Shown piece by piece: positions 41,053 to 48,645 of a DNA stretch of 64,000 bases. The DNA is from Bacillus mojavensis RO-H-1 = KCTC 3706 (lineage in GTDB: Bacteria; Bacillota; Bacilli; Bacillales; Bacillaceae). Location: positions 496,001 through 560,000 of the forward strand of contig NZ_JH600284.1 of NCBI RefSeq assembly GCF_000245335.1, read 5' to 3'. Every line of letters starts with the position of its first letter. The first letter of the stretch is position 1. The translations under genes and the position numbers were made by a program. The notes below the pieces were generated by a model. That model was not told where the DNA came from. It ran no database searches and saw only the letters and a program-made list of their open reading frames with translations.

Positions 41053-41153
41053 ACAAAAAAATGACAAACCGGCAAAAAAGTGCAGCCAACCAAAAACGCT
41101 TATGCAAAAAAGTGACATTGAAGACAGCTTCTTAAGCGCATAAAATCCAATTT

Positions 41154-41168
41154 AAGTAAGCGCTTACA
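41154..41168 (+). promoter_or_regulatory. cre-like site upstream of yesW
   Basis: AAGTAAGCGCTTACA contains the palindrome GTAAGCGCTTAC and fits the CcpA consensus except for one base. It lies just before the yesW start, suggesting an extra glucose-repressed control point inside the cluster. Confidence 0.6.
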
Positions 41169-41173
41169 GATCA

Positions 41174-43036
41174 ATGATAAGGAGCTGTCTGATGATTAGA
41201 CGAAGAAAAAGCATGTTTACCACTCTCACACTGTTGGTGTTGTTGATGATGGGGGGTTCTGTGTTTCCTGTCAAAGCAGAAGGAGCGGCGCGGCAGATGG
41301 AAGCGCTGAACCGGGGCCTTGTGGCAGTCAAGACGGAAGGCGGCATTTTTGTCAGCTGGCGGTTTCTTGGGACAGAAAACGCATCCGTGGCGTTTAATGT
41401 GTACAGAGACGGACAAAAGCTGAATGCTTCGCCTGTCAAATCCACGAATTATATCGATAAAAACGGATCTGCGGGCTCAACGTATTCTATTCGGGCTGTT
41501 GTAAACGGTACCGAGCAGGCAGCTTCTGAAAAAGCCTCTGTATGGGCACAGCCGTATCACTCCGTTCCACTTGATAAACCGCCTGGCGGCACGACGCCAA
41601 AGGGCGAAGCCTATACCTACAGTGCCAATGATGCCAGTACGGGTGATGTGGATGGCGATGGGCAGTATGAGCTGATCCTCAAATGGGACCCGTCCAATTC
41701 AAAGGATAATTCACAGGACGGCTATACGGGTGAAGTGTTTATTGATGCGTATAAGCTGGACGGAACAAGATTATGGCGAATCGGTCTCGGCAAAAACATC
41801 AGAGCAGGCGCACACTACACTCAGTTTATGGTGTATGACCTGGATGGTGACGGAAAAGCGGAAGTGGCGATGAAGACCGCTGACGGAACAAAAGACGGCA
41901 CGGGAAAAGTGATCGGAAATGCGAATGCCGATTACAGAAATGAGCAGGGGCGTGTGCTTTCTGGTCCTGAGTACCTGACTGTCTTTCAAGGTGAAACGGG
42001 GAAAGAGCTTGTCACTTCAAACTTTGAACCGGCACGAGGGAACGTATCGGATTGGGGCGACAGCTACGGCAACCGGGTCGATCGTTTTCTTGCGGGCATT
42101 GCGTATCTCGACGGGCAGCGGCCGAGTCTGATTATGACTAGAGGCTATTATGCCAAAACCATGCTTGTTGCGTATAACTTCAGAGACGGAAAACTGTCAA
42201 AGCTCTGGACGCTGGATTCCTCTCAGTCGGGCAATCAAGCGTTCGCCGGACAGGGCAATCACAATCTAAGCATTGCGGATGTTGACGGAGACGGAAAGGA
42301 TGAAATCATCTTCGGCTCAATGGCTGTTGACCATGACGGCAAAGGCATGTACTCGACAGGCTTAGGCCACGGAGACGCGCTGCATGCCGGAGATCTTGAT
42401 CCGAGCCGGCCGGGTCTTGAGGTGTTTCAAGTTCATGAGGACAAAAACGCAAAATACGGCTTATCCTTCCGTGATGCGGCAACCGGGAAAATCATTTGGG
42501 GTGTTCACACCGGCAAGGATGTAGGCCGGGGGATGGCCGCTGATATTGATCCGCGCTATTCGGGACAGGAGGTTTGGGCGAACGGTTCTCTTTACACATC
42601 AAAAGGCGCCAAAATCGGCAGCAGTGTACCGTCGTCAACCAATTTCGGTATCTGGTGGGACGGTGACCTGCTGCGGGAACAGCTGGACAGCAACCGAATC
42701 GATAAGTGGGATTATCAAAACGGCGCATCGAAAAATATGCTGACTGCTTCAGGCGTGGCCGCCAACAACGGCACAAAAGCAACACCGGCGCTTCAGGCTG
42801 ATCTGCTCGGTGACTGGCGGGAGGAGGCTGTGTGGAGAACCGAGGACAGCAGTGCGCTCCGCATCTACACCACCACCATCCCGACCGAGCACAGGCTGTA
42901 TACGCTGATGCATGACCCTGTGTACCGGCTCGGCATCGCCTGGCAAAATGTCGCGTATAATCAGCCGCCGCATACAAGCTTCTTTTTAGGAGACGGCATG
43001 GCGGCACAGTCTAAACCGAATATGTATACGCCTTAA
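41174..43036 (+). CDS. yesW: secreted rhamnogalacturonan endolyase YesW (PL11)
   Basis: A 620-residue polysaccharide lyase of family 11. A Sec signal peptide (core FTTLTLLVLLMMGGSVF) is probably cleaved after VKA at 29, so the enzyme acts outside the cell. It cuts the rhamnose-galacturonate backbone of RG-I internally by beta-elimination. The beta-propeller carries repeated calcium-type loops DVDGDGQYE, DLDGDGKAE and DVDGDGKDE. As recalled from the reference, its length is the normal one. GATAAGGAG precedes the ATG, though with a gap of about 10 bases. Confidence 0.93.
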   Translation: MIRSCLMIRRRKSMFTTLTLLVLLMMGGSVFPVKAEGAARQMEALNRGLVAVKTEGGIFVSWRFLGTENASVAFNVYRDGQKLNASPVKSTNYIDKNGSAGSTYSIRAVVNGTEQAASEKASVWAQPYHSVPLDKPPGGTTPKGEAYTYSANDASTGDVDGDGQYELILKWDPSNSKDNSQDGYTGEVFIDAYKLDGTRLWRIGLGKNIRAGAHYTQFMVYDLDGDGKAEVAMKTADGTKDGTGKVIGNANADYRNEQGRVLSGPEYLTVFQGETGKELVTSNFEPARGNVSDWGDSYGNRVDRFLAGIAYLDGQRPSLIMTRGYYAKTMLVAYNFRDGKLSKLWTLDSSQSGNQAFAGQGNHNLSIADVDGDGKDEIIFGSMAVDHDGKGMYSTGLGHGDALHAGDLDPSRPGLEVFQVHEDKNAKYGLSFRDAATGKIIWGVHTGKDVGRGMAADIDPRYSGQEVWANGSLYTSKGAKIGSSVPSSTNFGIWWDGDLLREQLDSNRIDKWDYQNGASKNMLTASGVAANNGTKATPALQADLLGDWREEAVWRTEDSSALRIYTTTIPTEHRLYTLMHDPVYRLGIAWQNVAYNQPPHTSFFLGDGMAAQSKPNMYTP

Positions 43037-43049
43037 CAGAAGGGGGGAA

Positions 43050-43077
43050 GGAACGGGCCGCACGCTTGGCCCGTTCC
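43050..43077 (+). promoter_or_regulatory. stable hairpin between the yesX Shine-Dalgarno and start codon
   Basis: GGAACGGGCC and GGCCCGTTCC form a perfect 10-bp GC-rich stem with an eight-base loop. No T-run follows, so it is not a standard terminator. The only purine-rich ribosome-binding sequence (AGGGGGG, 43041-43047) is 5' of the stem and ATG 43086 is 3' of it. Folded, the hairpin leaves roughly 10 bases between them. Confidence 0.7.
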
Positions 43078-43085
43078 CATTTAAA

Positions 43086-44924
43086 ATGAAACCGAAAAAG
43101 AGGCAAATGGAATACCTGACCAGAGGCCTAATCGCGGTCAAAACGGAGCAAGGCGTATTTGTGAGCTGGCGTTTTCTCGGAACGGATCATGAGACGACGG
43201 CTTTTCACCTTTATCGGGATGGAAAGCGGATCACCCGCAAGCCGATCGCGGACAGCACCAATTTTCTCGATCAAAACGGAATGGCGGACTCTGTTTACCA
43301 GGTGGCAGCCATCAATAAAGGACGGGAAGAAAAGCTGTCTAAAGAAGCTCCCGTCTGGCGGGAAAATGTCCTAGAGGTGCCGCTTAACAAACCCGAAGGC
43401 GGCGTGACGCCGGACGGAAAACCGTATACCTACAGCGCCAATGATGCGAGCGTCGGAGATGTGGATGGGGACGGAGAATATGAAATCATCCTGAAATGGG
43501 ACCCGTCCAACTCAAAAGATAACGCCCACGACGGATATACCGGAGACGTCCTCATTGACGCCTATAAACTGAATGGCACTTTTCTGTGGCGGATCAACCT
43601 CGGCAGAAATATCAGAGCAGGCGCCCATTACACGCAGTTTATGGTCTATGACTTAGACGGTGACGGAAAAGCAGAAATCGCTATGAAAACAGCCGACGGC
43701 ACAATAGACGGCAAAGGAAACATCATCGGTGACGAGCATGCTGATTTCAGGAATGAGCAGGGCCGTATTCTGTCAGGTCCGGAATATTTGACAGTGTTTA
43801 AAGGGGAAACCGGTGAAGCGCTCACGACTGTCGATTATGAACCGCGCCGGGGAAAACTGGAGGATTGGGGAGACGGCTACGGCAACCGGATGGACCGTTT
43901 TCTCGCCGGAATCGCTTATTTGGATGGAGAGCGGCCGAGCCTGGTGATGGCACGGGGCTATTATACGAGAACAGTACTCGTCGCTTATGATTTCCGGAAC
44001 GGCAGGCTGAAAAAACGCTGGACGTTTGATTCAAATCAGCCGGGGCATGAAGCATACGCGGGACAGGGAAACCACAGCTTGAGCGTGGCTGATGTTGATG
44101 GAGATGGAAAAGATGAAATTATTTACGGCGCCATGGCGGTCGATCATGACGGAACCGGTCTGTACACGACGGAACTCGGACACGGAGACGCCATGCACGT
44201 CGGCGATCTTGATCCGTCACGCAAAGGGCTTGAAGTGTTTCAGGTTCATGAGGACGCAAGCAAGCCGTATGGGTTGTCGCTGCGTGATGCCGGAACAGGT
44301 GAGGTGTTATGGGGCGTCCATGCCGGAACAGATGTCGGCAGAGGAATGGCTGCTCATATTGACCCTCGGTATAAGGGATCGCTTGTCTGGGGAATCGATC
44401 CGCCGGGCAATGATGGAATGTCATATGGGCTATATACGAGCAAAGGAGAAAAAATCAGCGACAAAGCGCCTGCTTCAGCCAATTTCGCCATCTGGTGGGA
44501 CGGGGACTTAGTTAGGGAGCTTTTGGATCATGAATGGAACGGAACGATCGGCAAACCAAAGATTGAAAAGTGGGATGCTGAAAACCGCTGTTTAAAAACG
44601 ATTTTTCAGCCGGAAGATGTGCTGTCCAACAACGGGACAAAAGGAAACCCGGTTCTTCAGGCCAACCTGTTCGGAGACTGGCGGGAAGAGGTCATTTGGA
44701 GAACCGAAGACAGCAGTGCGCTCCGTATCTATACAACGACACATCTCACCCGTCACCGTATTTACACGCTGATGCACGATCCGGTTTACAGGCTCGGGAT
44801 CGCTTGGCAGAATACAGCGTACAACCAGCCGCCGCATACAAGCTTTTATCTCGGAACAGGGATGAAAAAACCGCCGAAGCCCGCTCTGTACATAGCGGGA
44901 AACAAAGCGGAGATCCCGCTTTAG
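43086..44924 (+). CDS. yesX: rhamnogalacturonan exolyase YesX (PL11)
   Basis: A 612-residue PL11 lyase very similar to YesW along its whole length, with the same calcium-loop repeats (DVDGDGEYE, DLDGDGKAE, DVDGDGKDE). It lacks a signal peptide and starts directly at KRQMEYLTRGLIAVKTEQG, so it works on imported or released oligomers. In B. subtilis YesX releases disaccharides from oligosaccharide ends. It has an insertion relative to YesW around PPGNDGMSYGLY, consistent with the loop that makes it exo-acting. Confidence 0.93.
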   Translation: MKPKKRQMEYLTRGLIAVKTEQGVFVSWRFLGTDHETTAFHLYRDGKRITRKPIADSTNFLDQNGMADSVYQVAAINKGREEKLSKEAPVWRENVLEVPLNKPEGGVTPDGKPYTYSANDASVGDVDGDGEYEIILKWDPSNSKDNAHDGYTGDVLIDAYKLNGTFLWRINLGRNIRAGAHYTQFMVYDLDGDGKAEIAMKTADGTIDGKGNIIGDEHADFRNEQGRILSGPEYLTVFKGETGEALTTVDYEPRRGKLEDWGDGYGNRMDRFLAGIAYLDGERPSLVMARGYYTRTVLVAYDFRNGRLKKRWTFDSNQPGHEAYAGQGNHSLSVADVDGDGKDEIIYGAMAVDHDGTGLYTTELGHGDAMHVGDLDPSRKGLEVFQVHEDASKPYGLSLRDAGTGEVLWGVHAGTDVGRGMAAHIDPRYKGSLVWGIDPPGNDGMSYGLYTSKGEKISDKAPASANFAIWWDGDLVRELLDHEWNGTIGKPKIEKWDAENRCLKTIFQPEDVLSNNGTKGNPVLQANLFGDWREEVIWRTEDSSALRIYTTTHLTRHRIYTLMHDPVYRLGIAWQNTAYNQPPHTSFYLGTGMKKPPKPALYIAGNKAEIPL

Positions 44925-44933
44925 GAGGAATGT

Positions 44934-45944
44934 ATGGGATACGAAGCAAAGGCTGAACGCTATGACAAAATGACCTATCACAAAGCCGGGCGAAGCGGAT
45001 TAAGACTTCCCGCTATCTCTCTCGGCCTCTGGCATCAGTTTGGCGATGCCTATTCTTCGGAAAACGCGCGGTCCATGCTGAGAGCTGCATTTGATGCAGG
45101 CATTGTCCATTTTGATCTGGCCAACAATTACGGCCCGCCGCCCGGCTCCGCTGAGGAGATGTTCGGGCGCATGCTGAAAACGGATTTTGCGCCTTACCGT
45201 GATGAACTCATCATCAGCACTAAAGCCGGCTATGACATGTGGAAAGGGCCGTACGGCAATGGCGGATCGAAAAAACATTTGACTGCCAGCTTGAATCAAA
45301 GCTTAAAGCGGCTGGGTCTTGATTATGTGGATCTCTTCTATTCGCACCGTCCTGATCCTGAAACGCCGCTTGAGGAAACGATGGAGGCGCTGGCGGGCTT
45401 TGTGAGCCAAGGAAAAGCTTTGTACGTGGGACTGTCAAACTACAGTCCTGAAGAGACTGAGCGCGCGTCCGAACTTTTACATCAACTCGGCGTTCGGCTC
45501 GCCATTCATCAGACGCAATATTCAATGTTTCACCGCGATCCGGAAAAAGGGCTGCTTGATGTGCTGGACAAAAAGGGAGCCGGCTGCATCGCGTTTGCGC
45601 CGCTTGCTCAAGGGCTTCTCACGACAAAGTACGTTTCAGGCATCCCGGAAACATCAAGAGCAAGGGATGCGAACAGTCCTTTCCTGCAGACGGAGCACAT
45701 AACCGAAAGGGCGGTCAGTAAGGCGCAAAGGCTGAATAAGATTGCGAAAGAACGGGGACAATCGCTCCCGCAAATGGCGCTCTCATGGCTTTTAAAGGAT
45801 GCCCGGATGACCTCTGTTTTAATTGGAGCAAGCCGGGCGCAACAAATAGAGGAAAACGTTCAAGCCTTGCAATCAGCGGACTTTTCAAACGAAGAGCTTT
45901 CTGCCATTGAGTTTATATTAAGTGAAAAAAACGAGGGGGAATGA
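44934..45944 (+). CDS. aldo-keto reductase, YghZ-like, inside the pectin operon
   Basis: A 336-residue NADPH-dependent aldo-keto reductase (AKR14/YghZ type; E. coli YghZ reduces L-glyceraldehyde 3-phosphate). Catalytic residues are visible: Asp and Tyr in VHFDLANNYGPPPGSAEEMFG, Lys in ISTKAGYD and His in FYSHRPDP. The cofactor-binding end is VLIGASRAQQIEEN. GGAGG stands at 44924-44928, directly after yesX, and yesY follows three bases after its stop, so it is co-transcribed. I do not recall this gene between yesX and yesY in strain 168. It may handle an aldehyde product of rhamnose or galacturonate breakdown. Confidence 0.87.
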   Translation: MGYEAKAERYDKMTYHKAGRSGLRLPAISLGLWHQFGDAYSSENARSMLRAAFDAGIVHFDLANNYGPPPGSAEEMFGRMLKTDFAPYRDELIISTKAGYDMWKGPYGNGGSKKHLTASLNQSLKRLGLDYVDLFYSHRPDPETPLEETMEALAGFVSQGKALYVGLSNYSPEETERASELLHQLGVRLAIHQTQYSMFHRDPEKGLLDVLDKKGAGCIAFAPLAQGLLTTKYVSGIPETSRARDANSPFLQTEHITERAVSKAQRLNKIAKERGQSLPQMALSWLLKDARMTSVLIGASRAQQIEENVQALQSADFSNEELSAIEFILSEKNEGE

Positions 45945-45947
45945 GAC

Positions 45948-46601
45948 ATGGCTAATCATATTTATCTTGCTGGTGATTCGACTGTCCAAACGTATGGAGA
46001 AAGGACAAATCAAGGGGGCTGGGGGCAGTTTCTCGGTTCGCATCTGCCGGAGCATATTCAGGTGATCAATAAAGCGATCGGCGGCAGAAGCTCAAAAACC
46101 TTTGTGGAGGAAGGCAGGCTTCAGGCGATCCTTGATGTGATCGAGCCGGATGATTGGCTGTTTGTGCAGATGGGCCATAATGACGCGTCGAAAAACAAAC
46201 CTGAGCGCTACACTGAGCCCTATACCACCTATAAACAATATTTAAAGCAATATATCGCAGGCGCGCGGGAAAAAGGCGCGCATCCGCTTCTCATTACCCC
46301 AGTAGCCCGCTTTCATTATGAAAACGGCGTGTTTTTGAACGACTTTCCTGATTATTGCATTGCCATGAAGCAGACGGCTGCTGAGGAGAATGTCCAGCTT
46401 ATTGATCTAATGGAAAAAAGCCTCGCTTTCTTTACTGAGAAGGGCGAAGAAAAAGTATACACCTATTTTATGGTTTCTGAGGGGATTGACGATTACACGC
46501 ACTTTACAAAAAAAGGCGCAAATGAAATGGCAAAACTCGTAGCGAAAGGCATAAAGGAGCTCGGCCTGCCATTAACAGAATCTATCGTCAAAGAAGGGTG
46601 A
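45948..46601 (+). CDS. yesY: rhamnogalacturonan acetylesterase YesY
   Basis: A 217-residue SGNH esterase, paralogue of YesT. Ser11 sits in YLAGDSTVQ, with GGRSS, MGHND and a C-terminal DDYTHF carrying Asp and His. No signal peptide. The ribosome binding site GAGGGGGA overlaps the aldo-keto reductase end. A pair of related esterases in one operon may divide labour between acetyl positions. Confidence 0.92.
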   Translation: MANHIYLAGDSTVQTYGERTNQGGWGQFLGSHLPEHIQVINKAIGGRSSKTFVEEGRLQAILDVIEPDDWLFVQMGHNDASKNKPERYTEPYTTYKQYLKQYIAGAREKGAHPLLITPVARFHYENGVFLNDFPDYCIAMKQTAAEENVQLIDLMEKSLAFFTEKGEEKVYTYFMVSEGIDDYTHFTKKGANEMAKLVAKGIKELGLPLTESIVKEG

Positions 46602-46606
46602 AAGAC

Positions 46607-48601
46607 TTGGGGAAAAAACTATATCACGGCGCCTGCTATTATCCGGAATTATGGGATGAAGACACGATTCAGCAGGACATTGACAGGATGCGGGAGGTCG
46701 GCATCAATGTCGTGCGAATTGGTGAATTCGCCTGGTCTGTGATCGAGCCGGAAGAAGGAAACATTGATGTGAGCTTTTTTAAGGAAATGATCAAAAGGAT
46801 GTATGACAATGGCATCGAAACGATTATGTGCACACCGACGCCGACACCGCCTATTTGGCTCTCGCACGGACGGCCGGAGCGAATGCACATTAACGAAAAA
46901 AGAGAGGTGATGGGGCACGGCTCCCGTCAGCATGCGTGTACAAATAACCCATATTTCCGAAAAAGAGCCGCCATCATCACCACAAGCATCGCCAAAGAGC
47001 TGGGACACCTGCCGGGGCTGATCGGCTGGCAGCTTGATAATGAATTTAAATGTCATGTGGCTGAATGCATGTGTGAGACGTGCCTAAGCTTATGGCATGA
47101 ATGGCTTAGAAACCGTTACGGTGTCATTGAACGGTTAAATGAAGCGTGGGGGACCGATGTGTGGAGCGAAACCTATCAAACCTTTGAGCAGGTGCCGCAG
47201 CCGGGTCCGGCCCCGTTTTTGCATCACGCTTCATTGCGCACGATGTATCAGCTGTTTTCGATGGAGATGATCGCTCATTTTGCGGATGAACAGGCGAAAA
47301 TCATTCGCAGTTATTCGGATGCGCCGATTACTCATAACGGCTCGGTCATGTTCAGCACAGACAATGAGCGGATGTTTCAGAATCTCGATTTTGCTTCCTA
47401 TGATACGTACGCTTCCCAAGATAATGCATCTGCATTTTTATTAAATTGTGATATTTGGAGGCATTTCAAAAAAGACCGCCCATTTTGGATTCTGGAAACA
47501 AGTCCGTCGTATGCAGCCTCGCTCGAAAGCTGTGCCATGCCGCACGCCGATGGGTATTTACAAGCTGAAGCCGTGTCTTCTTACGCCTTGGGGAGCGAGG
47601 GATTTTGCTACTGGCTGTGGCGCCAGCAGCGTTCCGGCAGCGAGATTTCACACGGTTCCGTCCTTAGTGCATGGGGAGAGCCGACGATCGGTTATCAAAA
47701 CGTTTTGGCGGTTGAGCGGGCAAGAAAGGAAATCGAACCGATCATTCTTTCTACTGTGCCCGTTCAGGCTGATGTTGCGATGACCTATTCCGACAGGGCG
47801 AAAGCGTTTCTGAAAACAGAACCTCACCGGGGGCTCCAGCACCGAACGCTTATCACACATTTTTACGAGCGCATCCTCAACACGGGCATTCATCGTGATC
47901 TCGTTCCGGAAGGCTTTCCGCTGGAGGGCTATCGTGTGCTGTTTACGCCATTTGTGCCTTATCTGTCCTCTGCTTTTATCAAAAAAGCTTCCGCATTTGC
48001 TGAAGAGGGCGGCATATGGATTGCCGGGCCACTGACGGGAGGGCGTACGGGCGAGCATACGGTTCATACCGATTATGGCCTTGGAGAACTGGAGAAAACA
48101 GCCGGAATCAAAACGCTGTTTACGTTCCCGATGAACGAGGATGCAAATACAGGAAAAGCGTTTGGCATGACGGCGCCGCTCGGACTGTGGAGCGCAGTGT
48201 TTGATGCAGGGAGCGGAAATACTCTCGGCACAGTTGAATCCGGGCCTGGTGCCGGCCATGCCTTTCTGTCAGAACGAGAGCACGGCAAAGGGAAAATCGT
48301 CTTGCTCGGCTCGCTTCCATCAGGCAAAAAAGGAGATGCGATGCTGGAAGCACTCGTCAGGCATTATGCGGGGGAAGCAGCAGTTTCTGTCAGATCCGAT
48401 GTCACCCCCGGCACGATTGTTGCCCCGAGAAAAGGAGAAAACGGCCTCGTATGGGTCATCGTTAATATGAATGGAAAAGGCGGAAGTGTGACGCTTCCAA
48501 AAGAGGGGACCGACCTTTTGGCCAATCGTTCAGTCGGAGCCGGGAGACTGTCAGTCGGACCACACGAATACCGTGTGATTCAGTTTGATAATCGCAGCTG
48601 A
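46607..48601 (+). CDS. yesZ: GH42 beta-galactosidase YesZ
   Basis: A 664-residue glycoside hydrolase of family 42 that removes galactose from RG-I side chains inside the cell. The acid/base Glu lies in GWQLDNEFKC and the nucleophile Glu in FWILETSPSY. A zinc-type Cys cluster CHVAECMCETC follows the first. The frame opens at GTG 46598, overlapping the yesY stop; TTG 46607 fits the AAGGGTGA ribosome binding site better and gives the family length. A terminator follows directly. Confidence 0.9.
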   Translation: MGKKLYHGACYYPELWDEDTIQQDIDRMREVGINVVRIGEFAWSVIEPEEGNIDVSFFKEMIKRMYDNGIETIMCTPTPTPPIWLSHGRPERMHINEKREVMGHGSRQHACTNNPYFRKRAAIITTSIAKELGHLPGLIGWQLDNEFKCHVAECMCETCLSLWHEWLRNRYGVIERLNEAWGTDVWSETYQTFEQVPQPGPAPFLHHASLRTMYQLFSMEMIAHFADEQAKIIRSYSDAPITHNGSVMFSTDNERMFQNLDFASYDTYASQDNASAFLLNCDIWRHFKKDRPFWILETSPSYAASLESCAMPHADGYLQAEAVSSYALGSEGFCYWLWRQQRSGSEISHGSVLSAWGEPTIGYQNVLAVERARKEIEPIILSTVPVQADVAMTYSDRAKAFLKTEPHRGLQHRTLITHFYERILNTGIHRDLVPEGFPLEGYRVLFTPFVPYLSSAFIKKASAFAEEGGIWIAGPLTGGRTGEHTVHTDYGLGELEKTAGIKTLFTFPMNEDANTGKAFGMTAPLGLWSAVFDAGSGNTLGTVESGPGAGHAFLSEREHGKGKIVLLGSLPSGKKGDAMLEALVRHYAGEAAVSVRSDVTPGTIVAPRKGENGLVWVIVNMNGKGGSVTLPKEGTDLLANRSVGAGRLSVGPHEYRVIQFDNRS

Positions 48602-48626
48602 TTCTTTGCATTGAATCAGCTTTTTT
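48596..48626 (+). terminator. terminator between yesZ and yetA
   Basis: A perfect 9-bp stem AGCTGATTC/GAATCAGCT with TTTTTT, overlapping the yesZ stop. It probably ends or attenuates the yesO-Z transcript before yetA. Confidence 0.8.
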
Positions 48627-48645
48627 ATATGGAAGGAGAGAACCG

